Part shown: in pieces, positions 1-8,037 of the stretch
Layout: each line of letters starts with the position of its first letter
Position numbering within the stretch: position 1 is the stretch's first letter
Origin: Caulobacter sp.
GTDB taxonomy: Bacteria; Pseudomonadota; Alphaproteobacteria; Caulobacterales; Caulobacteraceae
DNA: 36,850 nt
Assembly (NCBI GenBank): GCA_030652755.1
Contig: JAUSPV010000047.1
Location: 1-36,850, forward strand
Reading direction: 5' to 3'
The notes under the pieces: model-generated
Databases searched by the model: none
Seen by the model: only the letters and a program-made list of their open reading frames with translations
What the model was told of the DNA's origin: nothing
Program-made: the position numbers and the translations under genes

Positions 1-198
1 GCGGCGACGGCCTCGGGCTACAACGGCAAGGTCATGGGCGCCATCGGCAACGCGCTGTTCGCAGTCGAACGCGGCGGCCGGGACGGGACCGGATATCCGA
101 TCCTCTCCGTCGCCTGCGGAATCGTCGGCAAGGACGGCATCGAGCCGGACGTCTGGTACGCAGCCAAGGACGGTAAGCTGGTGAGGGTCGAGCAATGA
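1..198 (+). CDS. C-terminal part of a hypothetical mobile-element protein (5' truncated by window edge)
   Basis: Open frame 1 from the window start to TGA at 196-198 (...[16 protein letters not shown]); next gene starts within its stop (ATGA). Confidence 0.6.
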   Translation, partial: AATASGYNGKVMGAIGNALFAVERGGRDGTGYPILSVACGIVGKDGIEPDVWYAAKDGKLVRVEQ

Positions 199-455
199 CC
201 GCAGCCCGCGTGATCTATTCCGCCCCGCCAGCCGCATCCGTCCCCGGTCCAGAGCCCGTTGGCTCCGACCGCGTCGAGATCGGCGACACCGCGCGCCTTC
301 GCTTCGACGAGGTCCGTGGCCGTGTCGCCCGGATCTCCTCGACCATGCTGTCGCGAACCGCCACCCGCGCCGCTGTCGAACAGGCCGACGCCATGCTGGC
401 CGAGATCGAACAGCAGGCCAAGGCGGCGCGGATCGCTCTGGCGAGGGGGCGGTGA
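195..455 (+). CDS. hypothetical protein (86 aa)
   Basis: ATGA overlaps with both the upstream and downstream genes; same operon. Confidence 0.6.
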   Translation: MTAARVIYSAPPAASVPGPEPVGSDRVEIGDTARLRFDEVRGRVARISSTMLSRTATRAAVEQADAMLAEIEQQAKAARIALARGR

Positions 456-688
456 TGACCCTCGCCCTCGGAACCCGCGCACGGCTCGCCCTTGGCCCCA
501 TCACGTTCTGGAACCCGCACCGCAAGCTGAAGGTGCTCAAGGCTCTGGACGCTGCCGACGCCGACGGACGCACGGCCCTCATGGCCGAACACGGCCTGAC
601 CGATGACGAGGTCACGCACTGGCGCGCGGCATTCGATCGCCACGGCATCACCGGGCTTGCCACCCGCAGACAGGAGAACCGACGTTGA
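452..688 (+). CDS. SciP-like DUF1153-family small DNA-binding protein
   Basis: C-terminal half LTDDEVTHWRAAFDRHGITGLATRRQENRR matches the DUF1153/SciP signature (LTvdEfxxWqrAidRHGxxGLraTRxQxyR) as recalled. Confidence 0.65.
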   Translation: MMTLALGTRARLALGPITFWNPHRKLKVLKALDAADADGRTALMAEHGLTDDEVTHWRAAFDRHGITGLATRRQENRR

Positions 689-1128
689 CCGAAGCTCCCA
701 CCCCGAACCCCATCGACCTGCACGTCGGCGGCAGGATCCGCGCCCGCCGGAAGATCATCGGCGTCAGCCAGAGCACGCTCGCCGACAGCCTGGGGCTGAC
801 CTTCCAGCAGGTGCAGAAGTACGAGCGCGGCGCCAACCGGGTCAGCGCCAGCAAGCTGTACGAGATCGCCCGCAAGCTGCAGGTCGGCATCGCCTTCTTC
901 TTCGAGGGCCTGGCCGATCCCATGTCGGCCGAGGCGTCCGACATCGACGTCGACGGCCTGGGCGAGGTCCACGCCTACCTGATGACGGCGGAGGGCATCG
1001 ATCTCGCCCGGTCGCTCCCGAAGGTCCCGCGTCGCCAGCGTGCCCGGCTGCTCGCCCTGATCCGCGAGTTGGCCGGCGAGGATGACGAAGCCGAGGAGGC
1101 CCGCGGCGGCCTGCGGGTGGCGGCGTGA
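685..1128 (+). CDS. XRE-family HTH transcriptional regulator
   Basis: IRARRKIIGVSQSTLADSLGLTFQQVQKYERGANRVSASKLYEIARKLQV is a classic HTH_3 domain; TTG start overlapping the upstream TGA. Confidence 0.85.
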   Translation: MTEAPTPNPIDLHVGGRIRARRKIIGVSQSTLADSLGLTFQQVQKYERGANRVSASKLYEIARKLQVGIAFFFEGLADPMSAEASDIDVDGLGEVHAYLMTAEGIDLARSLPKVPRRQRARLLALIRELAGEDDEAEEARGGLRVAA

Positions 1129-1322
1129 GCGAGTCCCGCATCACCGAGATCACGGTCCAACTTCATCAGCAGACCGAGCGCGCGATCCTCGTCAGCGATG
1201 ACGGCGATGTCGAGAAGGCGTGCTGGCTGCCGAAGTCGCAGATCGAGTTCGCCGAGAAGGCGGGCGGTGTGATCGAGGTCACCCTGCCCGAATGGCTGGC
1301 GACCGAGCGAGGCCTGGTCTGA
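1125..1322 (+). CDS. hypothetical protein (65 aa)
   Basis: GTGA overlap with upstream gene; in operon. Confidence 0.6.
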   Translation: MSESRITEITVQLHQQTERAILVSDDGDVEKACWLPKSQIEFAEKAGGVIEVTLPEWLATERGLV

Positions 1323-1516
1323 TGCTCGACCTCACCGAACGCCAGCACGACCTGCTCACGCGCATCAGCCGCGCCGGCGCCGCCGGTCACGCGCTGCAAC
1401 AGGGCGAGGTCGCCGACGCCTGCCGCATGGGTTCGGCCGGGCTCTGCACCGTCGATCGCAGCCGGGCCGTGATCACCGAGAAGGGACGGGGCTTTCTCCT
1501 GCGCGTGGTCGCGTGA
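1322..1516 (+). CDS. hypothetical protein (64 aa)
   Basis: TGATG junction with upstream gene; ORF MLDLTERQHDLLTRISRAGAAG...LLRVVA. Confidence 0.55.
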   Translation: MLDLTERQHDLLTRISRAGAAGHALQQGEVADACRMGSAGLCTVDRSRAVITEKGRGFLLRVVA

Positions 1517-1791
1517 GCCGCTTCAGGGTCAAGCCGCACACCGAGCCGAGGAAGCCTCGCACGCAGGCGCAGGAGGCCGCGACCGACCGGGCGTTCCGCA
1601 TCTTTCGGCTGCGCGGGCTCTACTACCAGGCGCTGCTGCTGACCGGTGAACGCCGCGAACAGGCGCAGGCGGCCGTCGACGCCGAGCTGCGGCTCCTGGG
1701 CGCCAAGACGCACGCCGAGCATGCCGCCGAAGTCGCCGAGCACTTGGCCGCCGAGCCCCACCCTGACGACTTCGCGGAGTTGCCCTTCTGA
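1513..1791 (+). CDS. hypothetical protein (92 aa)
   Basis: GTGA start overlap; downstream TGATG junction. Confidence 0.55.
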   Translation: MSRFRVKPHTEPRKPRTQAQEAATDRAFRIFRLRGLYYQALLLTGERREQAQAAVDAELRLLGAKTHAEHAAEVAEHLAAEPHPDDFAELPF

Positions 1792-2735
1792 TGACCCTCC
1801 CCGTCACCCCCTGGAACGGCGAGCCGATCAGCGCCGACGGCGTCTATGACCTTACGATGGACGCCTACCACGGCCAGCCGTGCGAGGGCCCGTCGATCAG
1901 CAGCAGCGGCCTGCGGACGATCTGGGAGCAATCCCCCGCGCACTACTGGATCGACAGCAGCCTCAACCCGAACCGTGCTGTCGACGACGACGAGCGGCCG
2001 CACTTCAGCCTCGGCCGGGCCGCGCATCACCTCCTGTTTCTCGGCCGCAAGGGCTTCGACCAGGAGTTCGCGACACGGCCAGCGAAGTGGAAGGACTGGC
2101 GGACCGCCGAGGCCAAGGAGTGGAGAGCCGAGCAGATCAAGGCCGGGATGACGATCATCACCGACCACGAGCTCGAGCTGATCGCCGGCATGGCCCGCAG
2201 CCTGGCCGAACACCCGATGGTCAAGTCCGGCATCCTCGACGGCGACGTCGAGCGCTCGCTGATCTGGAAGGACCCCCTCACCGGCGTCTGGCTCAAGAGC
2301 CGACCGGACAACATCACCACCGACGGCGGCGACTACTCCGACCTGAAGACGACTGTCAGCGTCTCCGACCACGCCCTCCAGCGGACCATCGCCGACTTCC
2401 ACTACCAGATGCAGGGCGCCCTGGTCGGCGAGGCCTCGCGTACCGTCCTGGGCGTCGAGATGCAGAGCTTCACGCTCGTGTTCGTCGAGAAGGCGCCGCC
2501 GCACTGTGTGCGGGTCATCACCTTGAGTGATGAGGACCTGCGCCGGGGCGCCCAGCAGGTCCGGGCCGCGGCCGACATCTTCGCCCGCTGTGTTGCGACG
2601 GGCCGCTGGCACGGGCCCGGCGGCGACCAGACCGACGCCGCCACCCTGCCGATCGACACCTTCAAGGCCAAGCGCATCGACGAGCGCCTGGAGATCCTTA
2701 AGGCGACGGACCCCTTCCTTCAAGCCGCCGAGTGA
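1791..2735 (+). CDS. RecE/exonuclease VIII-like PD-(D/E)XK nuclease
   Basis: FSLGRAAHHLLF, RPDNITTDGGDYSDLKTT (D...DxK) and FHYQMQ motifs; immediately precedes RecT/Bet. Confidence 0.85.
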   Translation: MTLPVTPWNGEPISADGVYDLTMDAYHGQPCEGPSISSSGLRTIWEQSPAHYWIDSSLNPNRAVDDDERPHFSLGRAAHHLLFLGRKGFDQEFATRPAKWKDWRTAEAKEWRAEQIKAGMTIITDHELELIAGMARSLAEHPMVKSGILDGDVERSLIWKDPLTGVWLKSRPDNITTDGGDYSDLKTTVSVSDHALQRTIADFHYQMQGALVGEASRTVLGVEMQSFTLVFVEKAPPHCVRVITLSDEDLRRGAQQVRAAADIFARCVATGRWHGPGGDQTDAATLPIDTFKAKRIDERLEILKATDPFLQAAE

Positions 2736-2739
2736 GAAC

Positions 2740-3777
2740 ATGACCGCCAGCAACATCGCCACCATCGACCCCAAGCCCGCGCGGCGCTCCGTCGTCGCGG
2801 AGGTCGCCCACCGCTACGGTATGGAAGCCGACGCGTTCGAGGCCACCCTGCGCAAGACCGTGGTGAAGGGCGACGTCAGCCGCGAGGAGTTCGCGGCCTT
2901 GATGGTTGTCGCCAACCAGTACGGGCTGAACCCGCTGACCAAGGAGTTCTACGCCTTCCCGGCGAAGGGCGGCGGGATTCAGCCCATCGTCAGCATCGAC
3001 GGCTGGTCTCGGATCATCAACGACCACCCGGCCTTCGACGGCATGGAGTTCGAGGACATCCGCGAGGGCGCCGAGCTTCTGGCCATCACATGCCGGATGC
3101 ACCGCAAGGACCGCAGCCGCCCGATCGAAGCGACCGAGTACATGGTCGAGTGCAAGCGCGGAACCGACGTCTGGAAGCAGTGGCCTCGCCGGATGCTTCG
3201 CCACAAGGCGATGATCCAGTGCGCTCGCTACGCCTTCGGCTTCGGCGGCATCGTCGACCAGGACGAGTACGAGCGCATGATCGACGTGACGCCGGCGGCT
3301 GCGACCCGGCCGGACGTCCGCGAGCGGCTGGAAGCGCGCGGCGAGACCCGAGAGGGCTTCAACGCCGCCCGCGCGACCGAGGTCGTCGACCAGATCACCG
3401 GCGAGATCACCGACGCTGTCGTCGAGCCCGTCGACCCGCCCGCCGACGACGACCTCCCCATCCGCGACGACACCGCCGACGACTTCCCGGGCGACACGCC
3501 GAGCACGGCCGATCCGCTGACCGCCCTGCGCACCGGCGCCGAACTGCTCGCAGACCAGGCCGAGCAGGATCCGGACTTCGACCCCATCGACTGGGCCGCG
3601 TCGTTCACGCGTGGGCTGGACCAGCTGCCGACGGTCGAGGAAGTCGCCGGCGCGTGGAAGGAGGCCCAGAAGTCCGGCCGCGTCCGCACGCTCAAGGCCC
3701 GCAACGAGGGCATGGCGAAGGCGCTGGCCGAAGCCGTCAACGCCCGGGTCGCGGCGATCAACGGGACGGGTGAGTGA
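2740..3777 (+). CDS. RecT/Bet-family single-strand annealing protein
   Basis: EEFAALMVVANQYGLNPLTKEFYAFPAKGGGIQPIVSIDGWSRIINDHPAFDGMEFE is the Bet/RecT core; 3-nt-scale spacing to RecE. Confidence 0.9.
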   Translation: MTASNIATIDPKPARRSVVAEVAHRYGMEADAFEATLRKTVVKGDVSREEFAALMVVANQYGLNPLTKEFYAFPAKGGGIQPIVSIDGWSRIINDHPAFDGMEFEDIREGAELLAITCRMHRKDRSRPIEATEYMVECKRGTDVWKQWPRRMLRHKAMIQCARYAFGFGGIVDQDEYERMIDVTPAAATRPDVRERLEARGETREGFNAARATEVVDQITGEITDAVVEPVDPPADDDLPIRDDTADDFPGDTPSTADPLTALRTGAELLADQAEQDPDFDPIDWAASFTRGLDQLPTVEEVAGAWKEAQKSGRVRTLKARNEGMAKALAEAVNARVAAINGTGE

Positions 3778-4841
3778 TGGCCGATGTCACTTCGATCAGT
3801 TGGACCGACCACACCTTCGCGCCGTGGTTCGGCTGCACCAAGGTCAGCCCGGCCTGCGACGGCTGCTACGCAGAGCACCTGACGGCGACCCGGTTCGGCA
3901 AGGCCAAATGGGGACCGCATGCCGAGCGGGTTCGGTCGGCTGCCTCGACATGGAAGAAGCCGCTGACGTGGAACCGGGCGGCGGCGCGAGACGGAACCTC
4001 GTCCTTCGTCTTCTGCAGCCACCTGTCCGACGTGTTCGACAACCAGGTCCCGCCCGAGTGGAGGGCCGAGCTGTTCGACCTGATCAGGATCACGCCGAAC
4101 CTGACCTGGCTGCTGCTGACCAAGCGGCCGCAGAACATCGTCAAGCTCTTCGCGCAGAGCCTCGCCCGGCCGGCTGACGATCCGGACCTTCGGAACCACT
4201 GGCCCCGCAACGCCGCCGTCGGCTGCACGGTCGTCACCCAGGCCGAGGCGGACCGCGACGTTCCGATCCTGCTCAAGTCCAAGCTGCAGATCTCGCCGGC
4301 CTTCGCCTTCGTGAGCATGGAGCCCCTCCTTGAAGCGGTGGGCCTGACGCGGGTCTGCCTCCGCCCGAGGGTCGCGGGCTCGCCTCGGGCCGGCATCCAC
4401 CTCAACAGCCTGACCGGTCGCTACTTCGAGAGCGGGGTTCCATATCATGGCGACTGGGACATCAACGGCCCGGCGCCGACCGGCCCTGGCCTCGCCCTCG
4501 ACTGGGTCATCACCGGCGGGGAGACCGACCAGGGCAAGCACATGGCCCGGCCGTCGCACCCCGACTGGTTCCGCAGCCTCCGCGACCAGTGCGCCGCCGC
4601 CGGCGTCGCCTATCACCACAAGCAGAACGGCGAGTGGGCGCCGGTCGCCATCGTCGATCCGGACGGCATCGTTCGCGGCGACGACATCATGATCTGGCCG
4701 AACGGCCACATCGGCGGCGGAACCCATCATCAGCACGGCGGCTACGGCTCACTCCAGCGCAAGGTCGGCGTCGGCCGAGCGGGGCGCGAGCTCGACGGCG
4801 TGATCCATGACGCTCGACCAGCCACCCAGGGAGCCGCCTGA
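3777..4841 (+). CDS. DUF5131 / phage Gp37-Gp68 family protein
   Basis: ISWTDHTFAPWFGCTKVSPACDGCYAEHL three-Cys motif plus FVFCSHLSDVFDNQVPPEW and WLLLTKRPQNI. Confidence 0.88.
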   Translation: MADVTSISWTDHTFAPWFGCTKVSPACDGCYAEHLTATRFGKAKWGPHAERVRSAASTWKKPLTWNRAAARDGTSSFVFCSHLSDVFDNQVPPEWRAELFDLIRITPNLTWLLLTKRPQNIVKLFAQSLARPADDPDLRNHWPRNAAVGCTVVTQAEADRDVPILLKSKLQISPAFAFVSMEPLLEAVGLTRVCLRPRVAGSPRAGIHLNSLTGRYFESGVPYHGDWDINGPAPTGPGLALDWVITGGETDQGKHMARPSHPDWFRSLRDQCAAAGVAYHHKQNGEWAPVAIVDPDGIVRGDDIMIWPNGHIGGGTHHQHGGYGSLQRKVGVGRAGRELDGVIHDARPATQGAA

Positions 4842-5545
4842 TGGCCGAACACATCATCCGCGTCATCGACTTCGAGACCACGGGCATGGAGCCGCCACAC
4901 GAGGTCTGCGAGGTCGGGTACTGCGATCTCATCAAGACCGCCGACGGCTGGGCGGTCGATCCGCCGGTCTCTTGGCTCTGCGGTGTCCGGTCGATCCCGC
5001 CGGAAGTCCGCGCGATCCACCACATCACCATGGCCGAGGTCGCTGGCCTGGAGCCGTTCGATCCGGCGGCGTTCTTCGGGGAGGAAGGGGGCGCGGCTGC
5101 GGCAGTGATCGCCGCCCACAACATGGAGTTCGAGGCGAAGTTCCTCGGCGCCCATGCCGTGCCAACCCTCTGCACCTACAAGGCCGCCCTGCGCGTCTGG
5201 CCGGAAGCGCCCGGTCATTCCAACGGTGTCCTGCGGTACTGGCTCGAAGATCAGGGCCTGCTTTCGCTGGACCACCACACGGCCATGCCGCCGCACCGGG
5301 CCGGGCCTGACGCCTACGTCACCGCGCACATCCTCAAGGCGCTCCTGACCCGCGCCACGGCCCGCGAGATGGTCGGGTGGACCCGGGAGCCCCGGCTTCT
5401 GCCGACCTGCCCTATCGGCAAGTTCCGAGGCAAGCCGTGGTCCGAAGTCGAGGCGGGCTTCCTGAACTGGATGCTCGGCCAGCCGACGATGGAGGCAGAC
5501 CTGAAGTGGAACGCCCAGCGCGAGCTTGATCGGAGGGCTGCATGA
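4841..5545 (+). CDS. DnaQ-like 3'-5' exonuclease (exodeoxyribonuclease X-like)
   Basis: VIDFETTGMEPPHEVCEVGYCDL (ExoI), AAHNMEFEAKFL (ExoII), HRAGPDAYVTAHIL (ExoIII); C-terminal PIGKFRGKPWSEV segment. Confidence 0.85.
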   Translation: MAEHIIRVIDFETTGMEPPHEVCEVGYCDLIKTADGWAVDPPVSWLCGVRSIPPEVRAIHHITMAEVAGLEPFDPAAFFGEEGGAAAAVIAAHNMEFEAKFLGAHAVPTLCTYKAALRVWPEAPGHSNGVLRYWLEDQGLLSLDHHTAMPPHRAGPDAYVTAHILKALLTRATAREMVGWTREPRLLPTCPIGKFRGKPWSEVEAGFLNWMLGQPTMEADLKWNAQRELDRRAA

Positions 5546-5733
5546 TGCGCGAGCGCGGCGCGACAATCAGCCTGCGCGTCCGGCCCGACCTCAAGGATCG
5601 GCTGGACGCTGCATCGGCGGCACACCCATACAGGCCCAGCCTGACGGCCATCCTTGAGCGCGGCGCTGAACTGGCGCTCGTCGAGATGGCCGAACAGTTG
5701 GCCGCCATGCGCGACACGAAGGGCCCCGCCTGA
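5542..5733 (+). CDS. hypothetical small protein, possibly ribbon-helix-helix
   Basis: MMRERGATISLRVRPDLKDRLDAASAAHPYRPSLTAILERGAELAL; RHH-like pattern. Confidence 0.5.
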   Translation: MMRERGATISLRVRPDLKDRLDAASAAHPYRPSLTAILERGAELALVEMAEQLAAMRDTKGPA

Positions 5734-6065
5734 TGCAGCCCGCCGCCACCATCTACTACCGCGCCAGGCACGTCCCCGGCGCCATCGACCTGGGCGCTGA
5801 CCAGACCGAGCCGCTCCGCCCGTACGGCCGCTGGTCCCGGATCCTGGACGCCCTTGTCGACGGCCCGGCGCGGCTTCGGGATATCCACCATGCTGTCCGA
5901 AAGCCCGACAGCCCTCATAGCGGCCGCGTCGAGAAGCACATGACGGTCCGGGCGCTGTTCGCGATGGTCCAGCGCGGGCTGGTCCGCCACTGCGACATAG
6001 GCTTCGAGCTGACGGCCGCCGGCGTGGCTGCGCAATCGGCGCTTGGCCAGGAGCGGGCGGCATGA
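5733..6065 (+). CDS. hypothetical protein, possible winged helix
   Basis: TGATG junction; pattern RILDALVDGPARLRDIHHAV...LFAMVQRGLVRHCDIGFELTAAG. Confidence 0.5.
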   Translation: MQPAATIYYRARHVPGAIDLGADQTEPLRPYGRWSRILDALVDGPARLRDIHHAVRKPDSPHSGRVEKHMTVRALFAMVQRGLVRHCDIGFELTAAGVAAQSALGQERAA

Positions 6066-6796
6066 CGCGGCCCCGCATCCTGGACCTCTACTGCGGAGCC
6101 GGCCTTGTCGCCGATGGCCTAAAGGCCGCCGGCTTCGACCCGACCGGCGTCGATTACGTCGCCCAGCCCCGCTACCCCGGTCCCTTCCTGCTCCACGATG
6201 CCCTGACCCTCGACGAGCGCCTGCTCGACAGCTTCCCCTTCATCTGGGCCTCGCCGCCCTGCCTGAAGGACACGGTTCTTAGCCGGTCGGCCCGGCGTGA
6301 GCAGGAGGCGCACGGCACGAAGCTGACCAGCCATCCCGACCTGATCACCCCGACCAGAGCGATGCTGCAGCGTTGGGCCGAGCGCACGGGCGGACGGTGG
6401 GTGATCGAGAACGTCTTCGGCGCCCCGCTGATCGACCCGGTGGTGCTGAGCGGCTTCATGTTCGACCTCGGCGCCAACTACGAGGGGCAGCGCTTCCACC
6501 TGGAGCGCAAGCGGAAGTTCGAGACGAACTGGCTGCTCCCGATCCCGGCCTTCACGCGCAAGAAGCCGGTAATCGGCGTCTACGGTGGCCACGCCCGCTG
6601 TCGGGCGGCCAGCGCCGGCGGACGCGGAACCGCCGACTTCATCGGCGTCGAGGACAAGACCGCCCTTATGCGCGAGGCCATGGGTGTCGACCGTTACGTC
6701 ACTGGCGCCGAGGTCAGCCAAGGCATTCCGCCGGCCTACGCTCGGTACGTCGGCGTGCAGCTGATGTCGCACCTGCGGGAAAGGGCTGCGGCATGA
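6062..6796 (+). CDS. phage-type DNA (cytosine-5) methyltransferase-like protein
   Basis: ILDLYCGAGLVADGLKAAGFDPTGVD (SAM motif I), ASPPC (motif IV-like), WVIENVFGAPL, EVSQGIPPAYARYVG. Confidence 0.82.
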   Translation: MTRPRILDLYCGAGLVADGLKAAGFDPTGVDYVAQPRYPGPFLLHDALTLDERLLDSFPFIWASPPCLKDTVLSRSARREQEAHGTKLTSHPDLITPTRAMLQRWAERTGGRWVIENVFGAPLIDPVVLSGFMFDLGANYEGQRFHLERKRKFETNWLLPIPAFTRKKPVIGVYGGHARCRAASAGGRGTADFIGVEDKTALMREAMGVDRYVTGAEVSQGIPPAYARYVGVQLMSHLRERAAA

Positions 6797-6996
6797 TCCC
6801 TCGCCCCCTCACCGCCGCCAGCTACCGGTTCGCCGCCGCCGCCCATCGTCGCGAGGCTGCGATCCGCCGGGAGTCGCCGCTGATCTTCCAGCGGGACTTC
6901 GCCGAGGTCCTCGAAGGCTGGGCCGACAACGCCGACGCCCGGGCCGATGAGCTCGAGGCCGCCGCTCAACCTGACCTGTTCCGAGGTGCCGCATGA
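6793..6996 (+). CDS. hypothetical protein (67 aa)
   Basis: ATGA overlap at 6793; MIPRPLTAASYRFAAAAHRREAAIRRES... Confidence 0.55.
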   Translation: MIPRPLTAASYRFAAAAHRREAAIRRESPLIFQRDFAEVLEGWADNADARADELEAAAQPDLFRGAA

Positions 6997-7634
6997 AAGC
7001 TCGTCCCATCCTGTTCTCCGCCCCCATGGTCCGCGCCCTGCTGGCGGGGACGAAGACGCAGACTCGGCGGGTGGTGAAGCCTCAGCCCGACAGCGTCAAA
7101 GCCCTCGGTCGGGACGACGCGCTCGTGCCTTACAGGGTGGCCGCGCCCCCCGCCGACATGCCGAGCGCAAGGATGGAGGTGCCGATCCTCTGCCCCTACG
7201 GCCAGCCCGGCGATCTGCTGTACGTCCGCGAAACGTGGGCGGCCGACGGTCAAGGGGGCGTGCGGTACTACGCCACCGACGACGTGCACGATCTGCGCCG
7301 AAAGCGCGTCAGCATCCACATGCCCCGCTGGGCCTCCCGCCTGACGCTGGAGATCACCGACGTCCGGGTGGAGCGGTTGCAGGACATCAGCGAGGCGGAT
7401 GCGCTGGCCGAGGGCATTCAGCGTTGGCCAGACGGGCGCTTCGCTGGAGATGACCACGATCCCGATCCCAACCGCCTCGCCGCCACTTCGGCAGTCGGAG
7501 CCTACTCGCTGCTCTGGACCCACATCAACGGCCCCGGCTCATGGGACGCCAACCCGTTTGTCTGGGCCGTGTCCTTCCGCGTCCACCGGACGAATGTCGA
7601 CCAGGTGCTGACCCACCTCGGGGCGGCGGCATGA
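6993..7634 (+). CDS. ASCH-like phage protein (often annotated morphogenetic protein)
   Basis: PILFSAPMVRALLAGTKTQTRRVVKPQP...CPYGQPGDLLYVRETWA...RLTLEITDVRVERLQDISEADALAEGI pattern. Confidence 0.75.
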   Translation: MKARPILFSAPMVRALLAGTKTQTRRVVKPQPDSVKALGRDDALVPYRVAAPPADMPSARMEVPILCPYGQPGDLLYVRETWAADGQGGVRYYATDDVHDLRRKRVSIHMPRWASRLTLEITDVRVERLQDISEADALAEGIQRWPDGRFAGDDHDPDPNRLAATSAVGAYSLLWTHINGPGSWDANPFVWAVSFRVHRTNVDQVLTHLGAAA

Positions 7635-7912
7635 CGGTGGCTGAGCGCACTCCCTGCAGCGTCCCGTTCTGTCGCCGATCCGTCGCTGGTCGATGGGCTG
7701 GCTATCTCTGCGGCGATCACTGGCGGCTGGTCGACAGGGACCTGAAGCGCCTGCGCACCAGGCTCCGCCGTCGATTCATGAAGCGCGGCGAGGTGCTGAC
7801 CATCAAGGGCGGATGGCGCTGCCTGACTGACCGCGCCGCCCGCGCCGAAGCCGGCATCTGGCGTCGGATGGTTCGGCAAGCCATCGAGCGAGCAACCGGG
7901 GTCTCCGCATGA
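7631..7912 (+). CDS. hypothetical protein (93 aa) with small Cys cluster
   Basis: ATGA overlap at 7631; TPCSVPFCRRSVAGRWAGYLCGDHW. Confidence 0.55.
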   Translation: MTVAERTPCSVPFCRRSVAGRWAGYLCGDHWRLVDRDLKRLRTRLRRRFMKRGEVLTIKGGWRCLTDRAARAEAGIWRRMVRQAIERATGVSA

Positions 7913-8037
7913 AGGCCCTCCGCTTCACCCTGATCCTGGCGCTCTCCGCCCTTGCCTGCGGGATGGCCGTGGGCGTCCTGATCTTCGCGCCGGCCCAGCC
8001 GCGCCTCACTTCAACCGACGAAGGACACCGCGGATGA
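7909..8037 (+). CDS. 42-aa single-TM/signal-peptide-like microprotein
   Basis: Not in the supplied ORF track; ATG 7909 to TGA 8037: MKALRFTLILALSALACGMAVGVLIFAPAQPRLTSTDEGHRG*, ATGA overlap at both ends. Confidence 0.6.
   Translation: MKALRFTLILALSALACGMAVGVLIFAPAQPRLTSTDEGHRG

Noticed and set aside
1623-2774. 383-aa minus strand ORF
   Set aside because: Antisense to the RecE-like gene; low-complexity antisense composition.
3228-4736. 502-aa minus strand ORF
   Set aside because: Antisense to RecT and DUF5131 genes whose motifs are clear.
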